Positions 34,274 through 43,260 are shown, counted from the first letter of the stretch. The stretch: DNA of 64,000 bases from Hydrogenophaga taeniospiralis (GCF_020510445.1 NZ_JAHBAG010000001.1:4564501-4628500); one strand, 5' to 3'. Numbers and translations: made by a program. The notes: generated by a model not told the origin, from the sequence alone.

Positions 34274-35005
34274 ATGAACGATATGCACCGAAAGAACGGC
34301 CAGGGCCTGGCCACACCGCGAAAGCGCGCATCCCGGCCGCGCGCAACCGCGGTGGCCTTGTCGCTCTGCGCCAGCCTGCTGCTCGGCGGCTGCATGGCGC
34401 CGGCCCATATCGCCACGGAACTGGAGAAGTCCGGCAACGACAAGGCCCTCAAGGGCGGCATGGCGGTCCTGAGGCAACACATTCAGACGCTGCAGGACAA
34501 GGGCGACCCGTTGGGCGACTATTTCTACGCGCTGGGCAACTCGGACGGCTGGATCAAGGACGTGAGCGATCCCCAGGCGATCACGGAACTGTTCGAGAAG
34601 GCCGCGGCCAGGGGTTCGATGGACGCGAAGATTCTGCTGGCGCTGCAGAAGGCCGGCGGCGATCCCAAACCCGGAGCGTTGGATACCTCCCATGGGCCAA
34701 GCGGGAACCTGCTCGCCTGGGAAGCCGGTTTGGCAGAGTTGCTGCCCCTGTTGCAGAAACAGTGTTACGCCCGCCGACTGGTGATCGGCGGGCCAGTGCT
34801 CGGCGAGGCACGTCCCCGGGTTCGTTATTACTCCATCGCCTACTATGTTTGGCCTGAGTTTCGGGACGGCTATTACCGCTACAACCCCGACGGAACGCGA
34901 ACGCTGCTCAAGGACGCCGAACGCCAGAAGCGCTGGGAAGACATCGACGACAAATGCGACCGACCACAAAACGAGTGGCTGGACACCCTCTACCAAAGAG
35001 GGTGA
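34274..35005 (+). CDS. Sel1-like lipoprotein, candidate immunity partner of the class-3 lipase
   Basis: A 243-residue lipoprotein with lipobox LLGGC (Cys40) after a basic start. The mature part has Sel1/TPR-like helices (GDPLGDYFYALGNSDGWIKD in parts, then ITELFEKAAARGSMDAKILLALQ in parts) and a C-terminal aromatic segment with YYSIAYYVWPEF. Sel1-like immunity proteins are known beside phospholipase effectors of contact-killing systems. ATGs at 34253, 34262, 34274 and 34283 are possible. The gene stops 3 bases before the lipase gene, whose ribosome site lies inside this gene's end, so the pair is co-translated. Confidence 0.68.
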   Translation: MNDMHRKNGQGLATPRKRASRPRATAVALSLCASLLLGGCMAPAHIATELEKSGNDKALKGGMAVLRQHIQTLQDKGDPLGDYFYALGNSDGWIKDVSDPQAITELFEKAAARGSMDAKILLALQKAGGDPKPGALDTSHGPSGNLLAWEAGLAELLPLLQKQCYARRLVIGGPVLGEARPRVRYYSIAYYVWPEFRDGYYRYNPDGTRTLLKDAERQKRWEDIDDKCDRPQNEWLDTLYQRG

Positions 35006-35008
35006 GCG

Positions 35009-36700
35009 ATGGACACCAGCGCACAACCCACCGGTCCAAGCCACAAGCCTCTCAACCGCCTGGACGCGCGAGTGGCCATGGCCTTGTCGTTCTGGGCGTA
35101 CCCGCACCAGAACGTGGAAGAGGCCAGAAAAATCGTTGAATACCCGGAACCCTGGTCCTATGCGACTCCCGGCAGAGATCTGCCTCCTGACTGGCCCACC
35201 GCCCAATACGACGCCAGCGGCCAACTGACCCAGGAAGGCTGGAACACCCAGCACAACGCCGAGGGCGAACTGGAGAACCAGTTCAAGGTCTCCATTAACC
35301 GCAAGACCCACGAAATCACCTTCGATTTCAAAGGCTCGGACGCCTGGAGCAACTGGAAATCCGACCTGGGCAACGCCGGTGCCAGCGAGTTCGCCAAGAT
35401 TGAGGCCAAGGCACAGGCTGCCTATGAAGCCCTCAAAAACGACGAACGGTTCAAAGACTACCGTTTCGCCGCCACCGGCCACAGCTTGGGCGGTGGCATG
35501 GCGCAGAGCTTTGCGCTGAAGAACAAGCTCGACGCCTACGCCTACAACAGCCTGCCCATCGCGCGCGACACCGTGCACGGCGACTACTTCAAGGATGTGG
35601 GCGGCTTCGATGCGGCGCTGGAGCGCTACAAGGCCGCCGGCCGGCAGGTGCACGACGTGCGCACCCCCAACGACATCGCGACCTACACCTTCGACGGCGT
35701 GATGAACAACCGGTACCTCAGCGGCCACGTCGGCCCGGGCCCGACCCAACTGCCGGGCTCGTCTCTGCCGACCGTGCTCAAAACCGCGCTCATGCTCAGT
35801 GGCTCGGGCACGCTGGTGGCGGGCGCGGTCATGGGCCAGGACCACGCCAACCAGGCGCTGTTTGATGCCCAACAAGGCCTGTCGGTCGATGCCCAGGGCC
35901 GCTACCGCATTCCCGAAGGCCATGCCGACTTCGCCCGTGTGCCGCCCGAAGCGCGCAAGCTGTTTGCCAGGCTCGGCGAATCCCCGGTGATCAAAGCCAG
36001 TTGCGTGGCCGTCAGCGACGACGTGTCGCCGTTCGACCGGTTTCACGTCCGGCACGAAGATGGCAGTCAGGAGCACATCGCGGTGAATCCGCGTTCGGGT
36101 GACATCGAGATCCACCACCACGACAGGAACGGCCAACGTTCGCTGATCGAGATGAACGGTCGCCGTGCCCAGCCGGCCCGGGTCACCGAGTTCGACGCCG
36201 AGGGCAAGCCCATCAAGACCGAAACGGTGGCCATGCGCGAACAGGCTCCCGAGCCAGAAACCACCGGCACGACGCGCGTCGCCCGGGCCGACGAGGCGCA
36301 AGGCACCGGTGCGGCGCAAAGCCTGCGACCCGAGCAGCAAGCGCAATTCCTGATGGCGTATCGCCAGACCGGGGACGCCCTGCAGCGCTTGGGCCTGAGC
36401 ACCACGCAGGTGGGCCAGGTCTGTGCCGCGGCGGTGACGCACTGCACCCGCCACGGCCATATGGGGGCGCCCGAGCAGTTTTACCTGAGCCGGGACGGCC
36501 AGCGTCTGGCGGTGATGCACCAGAGCCAGCAGCTCAGCGAGATGGCGGTTGCGCCGGCCCTGCACCAGAGCGCCTGGGCGCATTTCAGCGAGGCAGCACA
36601 GATCCGTGCGCAGGTCCATGCAGGGGATGTGGCGCCGTCCTCGCTGCAGCTCGCAGCGCATCCGGCCACCTCCCCCAGCGCTTCCAGGGCCATGGCCTGA
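35009..36700 (+). CDS. Class-3-lipase-like effector candidate with XVIPCD-like C-terminal domain
   Basis: A 563-residue protein. The lipase core has nucleophile Ser159 in GHSLGGG, Asp222 in PNDIAT and His240 in LSGHV, a complete triad in the order of fungal-type class 3 lipases; ITFDFKGSD matches the strand before the oxyanion hole. A middle region (330-435) is Glu/Arg-rich. Residues about 440-530 repeat the domain found in the DUF2235 protein: LGLSTTQV, FYLSRDGQRLAVM, VAPALHQSAWAHF. There is no signal peptide. It is preceded by a lipoprotein 3 bases upstream. An antibacterial type IV effector is the best reading, not proven. Confidence 0.76.
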   Translation: MDTSAQPTGPSHKPLNRLDARVAMALSFWAYPHQNVEEARKIVEYPEPWSYATPGRDLPPDWPTAQYDASGQLTQEGWNTQHNAEGELENQFKVSINRKTHEITFDFKGSDAWSNWKSDLGNAGASEFAKIEAKAQAAYEALKNDERFKDYRFAATGHSLGGGMAQSFALKNKLDAYAYNSLPIARDTVHGDYFKDVGGFDAALERYKAAGRQVHDVRTPNDIATYTFDGVMNNRYLSGHVGPGPTQLPGSSLPTVLKTALMLSGSGTLVAGAVMGQDHANQALFDAQQGLSVDAQGRYRIPEGHADFARVPPEARKLFARLGESPVIKASCVAVSDDVSPFDRFHVRHEDGSQEHIAVNPRSGDIEIHHHDRNGQRSLIEMNGRRAQPARVTEFDAEGKPIKTETVAMREQAPEPETTGTTRVARADEAQGTGAAQSLRPEQQAQFLMAYRQTGDALQRLGLSTTQVGQVCAAAVTHCTRHGHMGAPEQFYLSRDGQRLAVMHQSQQLSEMAVAPALHQSAWAHFSEAAQIRAQVHAGDVAPSSLQLAAHPATSPSASRAMA

Positions 36701-36854
36701 AGTGTCCGGAAAATTCCGCCGTATGGCGATCATCATGGCCAACTGATGGACAATGCCCATGTCCTGAAATGATCGGTTCTTGTCTGGCCGCGAGCAGACG
36801 CCAGCGCCGGCCATCGGCATGATCAAGGCTTCAACAACCCCGACGGAGCCCCCC

Positions 36855-37409
36855 ATGAAAACCGCCCTGCTGGTCATCGACGTGCAAGAGTCCTTCCGCC
36901 ACCGCCCCTCCTTCACCGAACGGGATCTGCCCGCCTACCTGGCCGCGCAGAACGCGCTGATCACCGGCGCACAAGCCGCGGGCATGCCCATCGTGCGCAT
37001 CTTCCACGTGGAAGGCCCGCAAGTTCCGCAGAACCCCTTTTCGCTGGAATCCGGCGCCGTGCGCCCGCTGGATGGCTTGGCCCCGTTCGAGGCCGCGGCG
37101 ACCTTCCACAAGTCGCGCCACAGCGCGCTGGTGGGCACCGGGCTGGAGGTGTGGCTGAACCGCAATGCCATCCAGCGCCTGATCGTCAGCGGCATCCGCA
37201 CCGAACAGTGCTGCGAAACCACCACCCGGCACGCCTCCGATCTGGGTTACACGGTGGACTTCGTGACCGATGCCACGCTGACCTTTGACATGGTGCAACC
37301 CGACGGCACGCCACTGAATGCAGCCGACATCACGGCCCGCACGGCCACGGTGCTGAAAGACCGCTTTGCGCGCCTGTGCACGCCCGCGCAAGCGCTGGAA
37401 CCGGCATGA
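36855..37409 (+). CDS. Isochorismatase-family cysteine hydrolase
   Basis: A 184-residue hydrolase of the isochorismatase/nicotinamidase fold. Asp9 (VIDVQESF), the Lys of FHKSRHSAL and the Cys of GIRTEQCCETTTRHA form the Asp-Lys-Cys triad pattern. The ATG at 36855 gives the canonical N-terminus; the upstream 25 codons are unsupported. The GlxA-type regulator gene follows closely, so the two may form a unit in which the regulator controls the hydrolase. The substrate is unknown. This is the first ordinary gene after the accessory cluster. Confidence 0.88.
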   Translation: MKTALLVIDVQESFRHRPSFTERDLPAYLAAQNALITGAQAAGMPIVRIFHVEGPQVPQNPFSLESGAVRPLDGLAPFEAAATFHKSRHSALVGTGLEVWLNRNAIQRLIVSGIRTEQCCETTTRHASDLGYTVDFVTDATLTFDMVQPDGTPLNAADITARTATVLKDRFARLCTPAQALEPA

Positions 37410-37506
37410 ACGCCCCCGCCCTCGACAGGTTCGCAGCGCCAGACCTGGCCAGCATGGCGCTCGCCGGGCGCACGGCCCGGCAGATGGCGCCCCGGTGGAC
37501 CCGCGC

Positions 37507-38490
37507 ATGACCCAAGGCCCAGAGCCCATCCAGGTGGCGTTCGTGCTCATGCCGGACAGCCTCATCCTCGACTGGGCCGGCCCCGCCGAGGCGCTGCGCA
37601 TCGCCAACCAGTGCCTGCGCGCGGCCGGCAAGCCCGATGCGTTCGAGCTGCGGTTCATCGGGCCCGAGAGCCAGACGAGCAGCTCGGTGGGCGCCACGAT
37701 CAGCCAGATCGGACCCTTGCCGCCCGGCCTGCCCGAGCCGGCCTGGGTGGTGCTGGTGGGACAACCGGGGCGAACCGTCGATGTGGACAGCGACAGCGCA
37801 CGCCAGCTCATCCGCTGGCTGCGCGACCTCGAGCTGGCGCCGGACCGGCTGGAGCTGCTCACCGTGTGCGCGGGCGCCCTGCTGGCCGCGCACGCCGGGC
37901 TGCTGGACGGGCATCGGGCCACCACCCACCACGAGCACCTGGACGAATTGCACGCCGTGGCGCCCCGCTGCGAGACGGTGTCGAACCGGGTGTTCGTGGT
38001 CGATGGAGCGGTGTGCAGCAGCGCGGGCGTGACCACCGGCATCGACCTGTTCCTGCACCGCATCGCCGACCTGTGCGGGCCGGCCCTGGCGGCCCAGGTC
38101 GCGCAGACCATGGTGGTGGCGCTGCGGCGCGGGCCCAACGACCCCGAACTCTCGCCCTTCCTGCGATTTCGCGCCCACCTGCATCCGGCCATCCACCGGG
38201 TGCAGGACGCCATCGGCCAGCGGCCGCAGGCCGACTGGTCGCTGCAGCACATGGCGGACGTGGCCTGCACCTCGCCGCGCCACCTCGCGCGCCTGTTCAT
38301 CACCCACGCGGGCATTGCCCCGCTGGCCTACCTGCGCAGCATCCGGCTTGATCTGGCCGACGCCGCGCTGCGATCGGGCCACAGCGTCACGCTGGCGGCC
38401 GAACTCGCCGGCTTCAGCTCCGACACCCAGCTGCGCCGCACCTGGCACCAGCTCGGCAAGGCGGGCTCACCGGCGCACCGCGGGCACTGA
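37507..38490 (+). CDS. GlxA-family AraC-type regulator
   Basis: A 327-residue regulator. The N-terminal DJ-1/PfpI-like domain (about 8-185) has the nucleophile-elbow pattern LLTVCAGALLAAHAGLL. The C-terminal AraC helix-turn-helix pair lies at about 225-320 (LQHMADVACTSPRHLARLF, then AAELAGFSSDTQLRRTWHQL in parts). GlxA-type regulators often control amidases or isochorismatase-like genes, which fits the gene just upstream. The ATG at 37507 is chosen over longer frames that run into the hydrolase end. Confidence 0.9.
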   Translation: MTQGPEPIQVAFVLMPDSLILDWAGPAEALRIANQCLRAAGKPDAFELRFIGPESQTSSSVGATISQIGPLPPGLPEPAWVVLVGQPGRTVDVDSDSARQLIRWLRDLELAPDRLELLTVCAGALLAAHAGLLDGHRATTHHEHLDELHAVAPRCETVSNRVFVVDGAVCSSAGVTTGIDLFLHRIADLCGPALAAQVAQTMVVALRRGPNDPELSPFLRFRAHLHPAIHRVQDAIGQRPQADWSLQHMADVACTSPRHLARLFITHAGIAPLAYLRSIRLDLADAALRSGHSVTLAAELAGFSSDTQLRRTWHQLGKAGSPAHRGH

Positions 38491-38493
38491 CGA

Positions 38494-39126
38494 CTACAGC
38501 AGCACCTCCGACGGCAGCACATGCACCCCCGGCGTGGCGGCCAGCGCGGCCTGCAGCAGGTGGTGCGCGATGCGCTGCGCGGGGACCACGCGGTAACGCC
38601 GCGGCAGCAAGGGCTGCACCCACTGCGAGAGGCGCACCGCGAGCTGTTCGGCCGGCCGGCTCTCCAGCCGCACACCCCCGATCAGGCCCGGGCGCACCAG
38701 CGTGAGCGAGGGGTAGCCCACGGCCTGCAGATCGCGCTCGGTCTCGCCCTTGGTGCGGGCATAGAACACGCGCGAGGCCGCGTCCGCGCCCAGGGCCGAG
38801 TTGAAGGCAAAGGCCCGCGCGCCGTGGCGCCGCGCGAGGTAGGCCACCTCCAGCGGGTGGTCGTGGTCCACCTTGTAGAACGCGGCCTGCGAACCGGCCT
38901 TGGCGATGGTGGTGCCCAGGGTGCAGACCACGGCGTCGACCGCCCACCATGCGGCGTCTTCGGGCAGGCGCTCGAAGTCCACCAGCGGATTGAGCAGCTT
39001 GGGGTGCGGCACCAGCGACTTGCGGGTCGGTGCGACCACCCGGGCCACGGCAGGGTCGGCCAGGGCCTGCTGCAACACGGCCTGCCCCACCAGGCCGGTG
39101 GCCCCGACCAGCATCACGGTTGTCAT
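38494..39126 (-). CDS. NAD(P)-binding oxidoreductase, atypical SDR (YbjT/HTATIP2-like)
   Basis: A 210-residue Rossmann protein. The dinucleotide loop is VGATGLVGQAV (about 6-16), followed by TRK after strand two (NADP preference), VCTLGTTIAKAGS and an AFNSALGADAASRVFYARTKGE segment with Ser and Tyr-x-x-x-Lys (seen in parts), and the late VRPGLIGG. The length and motifs match the short HTATIP2/YbjT-like group. It converges with the GlxA gene, with 3 bases between stops. The substrate is unknown. Confidence 0.87.
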   Translation of the reverse strand: MTTVMLVGATGLVGQAVLQQALADPAVARVVAPTRKSLVPHPKLLNPLVDFERLPEDAAWWAVDAVVCTLGTTIAKAGSQAAFYKVDHDHPLEVAYLARRHGARAFAFNSALGADAASRVFYARTKGETERDLQAVGYPSLTLVRPGLIGGVRLESRPAEQLAVRLSQWVQPLLPRRYRVVPAQRIAHHLLQAALAATPGVHVLPSEVLL

Positions 39127-39197
39127 GGGTGTTCCTGCGATCTCGAAACGCCCATTGTCGAGCCGATTCGGAGCTGCAATGCCCCGCACAAAATACT

Positions 39198-40160
39198 TCA
39201 CTTCAATCTCTGTTCGATGGTGTGTTGCAGGGCCAGGTAGTCGGCCCGACGCGGGCCACCCAGCGCCACCGCGCGGGAAACCGCCTCGTGCGCGGCCTGC
39301 GGCCGGCCCAGCTCCAGCCGGACCTGGGCCAGGTTGTTCCAGGCGTCGGCGAAGTCCGGGTGCGTGCGCGTGGCAGCGTCGTAGGCCTGTTCGGCGCGTT
39401 CGCGCTGGCCGGTGGCGTAGGCCGCATTGCCCAGGCCGAGCATGCTGATGCGATGCTCGGGCCACTGCTGCAGCGCGGTGTGCCACCCGGTGTAGGCGGC
39501 CGCGGCGTCGACGCGTTCGAGCGCTGCGACGGCCGTGGCCCAGGCGTCGGCCCGCGCGGTGGCTGGGAGTTGTGCCGGCGGCGTCACGCGCACGGCCCAG
39601 TGGTCCGAGCGGGCCCAGGTGCGCTCGAACGTGGCCAGGGGCACGACCGTGTTCGCCGTGGTGCCCGAGTGCAGGATCAGCGTCTGCTGTTGCAGGTCGA
39701 AACCCACCACCACGGCGTAATGCCACAGCGGGGCCATCGGCAACGAGAGGTTCTGCAGCACCAGCACGGGATGGCCTGCGGCCACCTCCTCGATCAGCGC
39801 CGACAGCTCGGGCGCCAGCACATAGGCCACCAGGCCCTGGCGACGCGCCGCCGCCAGCATTTCCACCTGCAGCGCGCCCTGGCGCCCGGGCAGGTAGACC
39901 TGCGGGGTCAGCTCGTCGGGCGTCACCGGGCGACCGGCCGCCTGCGCCACCATGGCGAGCGAGGCGGGCCCACACAGGTGATCGTCCTGCGCGAAAAAAG
40001 GCACCGTGGTCAGCCGCACCCGATCGGGCCAGGCTGTGGGCCACCCGCCCTGCAGGGCCGCGAGCTGGGGTGGCGCGGCGCAGCCGGTGAACAGCAACAC
40101 CGCGCAAAGCAGAACCCCCGCCAGGGCGGGGGTTCTGCGGCGACTCGACGGACCGCTCAC
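39198..40160 (-). CDS. PA2778-family cysteine peptidase lipoprotein with TPR tail
   Basis: A 320-residue exported protein. The lipobox is FTGC (Cys27). The C39-like peptidase domain has Cys63 (DHLCGPASLAMV) and His147 (WHYAVVVGFD). The C-terminal part (about 215-318) holds TPR repeats (YTGWHTALQQWP, LGLGNAAYATGQRERAEQAYDAA in parts). The GTG start overlaps the stop of the PA2779-like gene (GTGA at 40157-40160). The pair is conserved in proteobacteria; the role is unknown, perhaps peptide processing at the envelope. Confidence 0.88.
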   Translation of the reverse strand: MSGPSSRRRTPALAGVLLCAVLLFTGCAAPPQLAALQGGWPTAWPDRVRLTTVPFFAQDDHLCGPASLAMVAQAAGRPVTPDELTPQVYLPGRQGALQVEMLAAARRQGLVAYVLAPELSALIEEVAAGHPVLVLQNLSLPMAPLWHYAVVVGFDLQQQTLILHSGTTANTVVPLATFERTWARSDHWAVRVTPPAQLPATARADAWATAVAALERVDAAAAYTGWHTALQQWPEHRISMLGLGNAAYATGQRERAEQAYDAATRTHPDFADAWNNLAQVRLELGRPQAAHEAVSRAVALGGPRRADYLALQHTIEQRLK

Positions 40161-40552
40161 TGGATCGGGCGGGTGAACGGGAACACCTGGGTGAAGCCCA
40201 GGATGTCGGTCACCAGCAGAATCACGAAGACGGCGAACAGCACGCCCAGCACGTCGCCGCCGGCCGGCGCCTGGTCCACCCGGTCGGCCAGCTGGGCCAC
40301 TTCGGCATCCGACATGGCCTTCACGCGGGCGATGGCGTCGTCGGCGCTGGCCCCCTGGGCCTGCAGCGCGGCGCGCACTTCGTCGCGCGCGAGAAAGGCG
40401 GTGACGCGTTCGCGGCTGGCATCACCGGCGGGCGTCACCATGGCCTGCTCGGTGGTGACGATGGCGGCCTGGGCCGACAGGGGCATGCCGCCCAGGGCGA
40501 TGCAGGGCATCAGGACGGCGACCAGCATGCGGTGAAAGATTTTTTTGAACAT
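40157..40552 (-). CDS. PA2779-family protein
   Basis: A 131-residue exported protein. It has a signal peptide (1-29, ending LSAQA), the acidic/Ala-rich middle DEVRAALQAQGASADDAIARV (in parts) and a C-terminal membrane helix (about 100-122, VLGVLFAVFVILLVTDILG in parts). It overlaps the PA2778-family peptidase gene and probably is its partner or substrate. GGAGG precedes the ATG. The double anchoring pattern with a short periplasmic helix is typical of the family. Confidence 0.86.
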   Translation of the reverse strand: MFKKIFHRMLVAVLMPCIALGGMPLSAQAAIVTTEQAMVTPAGDASRERVTAFLARDEVRAALQAQGASADDAIARVKAMSDAEVAQLADRVDQAPAGGDVLGVLFAVFVILLVTDILGFTQVFPFTRPIQ

Positions 40553-40728
40553 GTGAACACCTCCGTGAACGGCACCCGGCCAGAAAACGGCTCAGGTATT
40601 GCGGGAATCCGCATGGTGTTCAACGCATCGGCTGTAGTCAACATGACTTACACCGCGAAACACGCCAGGGCATCTGCTCACACTCGCTCACGCGCGGGCA
40701 GGGCTGACCCGCGACAGCGCAAGGAGGC

Positions 40729-41586
40729 TCAGTTCAACGCGCGTTTGAGTTCCTGCAGCCGCTGGTCCATGGCGTCGCGGTCGAGCGCGTCTTCGGTGTG
40801 CAGGATGTAGATTTCCAGATCGCTCACCGCGAGCCGCGCGTCGCCCATTTCGGCCCAGGCCAGCCCGCGGTCGCGGTACTCGACCCAGGCCTCGGGCAGC
40901 AGCACCAGCAGGCGGTCCTGCACCGCGATCAGGCGCAGCCAGTCTTCCTGCGTGCGGTGGATTTCCTTGAGGTTGCGCAGCATGCGCGCCAGGATCTCGC
41001 GCGACGGCGACGCCTGCAGGTACAGGCCCACCGGCACGTCGAAATCGTCCACCAAGCCATTGCGGCGCTTGTACGGTTCGAGCCGTTCGGAGAGGTCCTC
41101 GCGGCTGAGCGATTGGCCGGTGAACGGGTCGATCACCACCTGCCCGTTGGGCAGGTTGACCTTGACCATGAAGTGCCCGGGGAAGTTGACGCCACGCGCC
41201 TTGAGCCCCAGGCCCTGGGCCAGTTCGAGCCACAGCACCGCCAGCGAGATGGGGATGCCGCGGCGCGTGCGCAGCACCGCGTTGAGGTAGCTGTTGTCGG
41301 GGTCGTAGTAGTTGTTCACGTTGCCGCCAAACCCCATGTCGCGAAAGAAGAACTGGTTGAGCGCGCGCAGCCGCTGCAGGGGATCGGTGTCGTTGCCGCA
41401 GCGCCGGCGCAGGCGGGCGAGCAGCTGGTCAACATCGCCCAGCACCTCCTGCACGTCCAGGTCGGGGTATTCGTCCTGGGCCAGGGAGGTGGCGGCCTCC
41501 AGCAGCGGCAGGTTGTCGTCGTCCCCCACCAGAGCGGCGAAATAACCCAGCGGAGTGGGTGTGGAGAAGTCGAAGACGAAGGGCAT
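40729..41586 (-). CDS. SirB1-family protein (transglutaminase-like with TPR)
   Basis: A 285-residue cytosolic protein. The SirB1 N-terminal transglutaminase-like domain (about 35-180) has FGGNVNNYYDPDNSYLNAVL (in parts), RRGIPISLAVLWLELA and VNFPGHFMVKV. A TPR-like C-terminal half (about 200-280) follows. The Cys of active transglutaminases is not obvious, so it may be non-catalytic. The ATG at 41586 fits the family; the 41-codon extension is unsupported. It lies downstream of murJ with 41 bp between them. Confidence 0.9.
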   Translation of the reverse strand: MPFVFDFSTPTPLGYFAALVGDDDNLPLLEAATSLAQDEYPDLDVQEVLGDVDQLLARLRRRCGNDTDPLQRLRALNQFFFRDMGFGGNVNNYYDPDNSYLNAVLRTRRGIPISLAVLWLELAQGLGLKARGVNFPGHFMVKVNLPNGQVVIDPFTGQSLSREDLSERLEPYKRRNGLVDDFDVPVGLYLQASPSREILARMLRNLKEIHRTQEDWLRLIAVQDRLLVLLPEAWVEYRDRGLAWAEMGDARLAVSDLEIYILHTEDALDRDAMDQRLQELKRALN

Positions 41587-41627
41587 GAAAGTCACCGCCT
41601 GAAAGCGCCAAGGTGCCGCAATGAAAG

Positions 41628-43193
41628 CTATTTTCTGACGAATTGGCGCAACTGCAAACCGGCCAGCATCAGGGTCAGAAAATACACCACCACCGCCCCC
41701 CCGATGCACAGCGCCAGCAGGCCCACCCTTTGCAGGGCATGGCCATCAAACGCCAGCCATTTGACCTGTTCGGCGCTCCACATCAGGAACACCGCCAGCA
41801 GGGCGCTGGCCGCCACCACCTGCAGCCCGAAACGCGCCCAGCCGGGCGTGGGCGTGTAGGCACCGCGGCGCATCAGCCCGATCAGCAGCCACAGGGCATT
41901 GACCATGGCGCCCAGGCCGATCGCCAACGCCAGCCCGGCATGCTTCAGATAAGGCACGAACAGCAGGTTCATGCCCTGCGTGAGCAGCAGCACGACGATG
42001 GCGATCTTCACCGGCGTGCGGATGTCCTGGCGGGCATAAAACCCGGGCGCCAGCACCTTGATGGCGATCAACCCGAGCAGGCCGGCGCCGTAGCCCATCA
42101 GGGCCAGCGAGGTCTGCCGCACGTCCGCGTCGGTAAAGGCGCCGTAGTGGTAGAGCACCGCCACCAGCGGCCGGGAAAAGGTGAGCAGCGCAACCGCGCA
42201 GGGCACGGCCAGCAGCACCACCAGGCGCAGGCCCCAGTCGAGCAGGTTGCTGTAGCGCTGGGTGTCGTTGGCGGCCCGGGCCGCGGCCAGCTGCGGCAGC
42301 AACACCACCCCCAGCGCCACACCCAGCATGGCGGTGGGGAACTCCATCAGACGGTCGGCGTAGGTGAGCCAGCTCACGCTGCCGGTGACCAGGTGCGAGG
42401 CGATCTGGGTGTTGATCAGCAGCGAGATCTGCGCCACGCTGACCCCCAGCAGGGCCGGCAGCATCAGCGTGGTGACGCGCCGCGTGCCGGGGTGGTTCCA
42501 GGCGACGCGCAGGGACGACCAGCGCAGGCGAACGTGCGGCAGCATGCCCAGGCGGCGCAGCGCGGGGATCTGGACCCCGAGTTGCAAGGCCCCGCCCAAC
42601 AGCACCCCGCCGGCCATCGCGTAGATCGGCGGCAGGCCGAGGCGGCCGAACCAGGGCGCCCCCCAGTAGGCGGCGGCGATCATGGCCACGTTGAGCAGCA
42701 CCGGCGTGGCCGCGGGCACGGCAAACCGCCTCCAGGTGTTCAGGATGCCGGCCGAGAGCGCCACGAACGACATGAAGGCGATGTAGGGGAACATCCAGCG
42801 CGTCATGAAGACGGCGGCCTCGAAACCGTCGGGGCTCTGCTTGAGGCCACTGGCCATGGCCCAGACCAGCACCGGCGCACCGGCCACGCCCAGCACACAG
42901 GTGAGCGTGAGCGCCCAGGCCAGCACGGTGGCGATCTGGTTCACCAGTTGGCGGGTGGCGTCTTCGCCCTCCGCTTCGCGCGCGCCGGCGAGCACCGGCA
43001 CAAACGCCTGGCTGAATGCGCCTTCGGCAAACAGGCGGCGCAGCAGATTGGGGATACGAAAGGCGACGTTGAACGCGTCGGTGAGCGCGCTGGCGCCGAA
43101 GGTGGCCGCCATGAGCAGTTCGCGCACCAAGCCGGTGATGCGGGACAGCAGGGTCAGCAGCGAAACGAGGGAGGCGGACTTGAAGAGGGACAC
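41628..43193 (-). CDS. murJ: Lipid II flippase MurJ
   Basis: A 521-residue inner-membrane flippase that moves lipid II to the periplasm for cell-wall synthesis. It has about 14 helices; the start SLFKSASLVSLLTLLSRITGLVRE (in parts) and RIPNLLRRLFAEGAFSQAFVPVL (in parts) are strongly conserved and carry the essential Arg residues. The GTG at 43193 gives the normal MSLxKS start, better than the GTG at 43211. It is divergent from rpsT, a frequent arrangement in beta-proteobacteria. Confidence 0.95.
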   Translation of the reverse strand: MSLFKSASLVSLLTLLSRITGLVRELLMAATFGASALTDAFNVAFRIPNLLRRLFAEGAFSQAFVPVLAGAREAEGEDATRQLVNQIATVLAWALTLTCVLGVAGAPVLVWAMASGLKQSPDGFEAAVFMTRWMFPYIAFMSFVALSAGILNTWRRFAVPAATPVLLNVAMIAAAYWGAPWFGRLGLPPIYAMAGGVLLGGALQLGVQIPALRRLGMLPHVRLRWSSLRVAWNHPGTRRVTTLMLPALLGVSVAQISLLINTQIASHLVTGSVSWLTYADRLMEFPTAMLGVALGVVLLPQLAAARAANDTQRYSNLLDWGLRLVVLLAVPCAVALLTFSRPLVAVLYHYGAFTDADVRQTSLALMGYGAGLLGLIAIKVLAPGFYARQDIRTPVKIAIVVLLLTQGMNLLFVPYLKHAGLALAIGLGAMVNALWLLIGLMRRGAYTPTPGWARFGLQVVAASALLAVFLMWSAEQVKWLAFDGHALQRVGLLALCIGGAVVVYFLTLMLAGLQLRQFVRK

Positions 43194-43260
43194 GGCGCTC
43201 AGTGTAACCACGCCCCGGGGTCGGCCATCCCGGGAGGCTTCACAGCGCGGGCCGGCGTGC

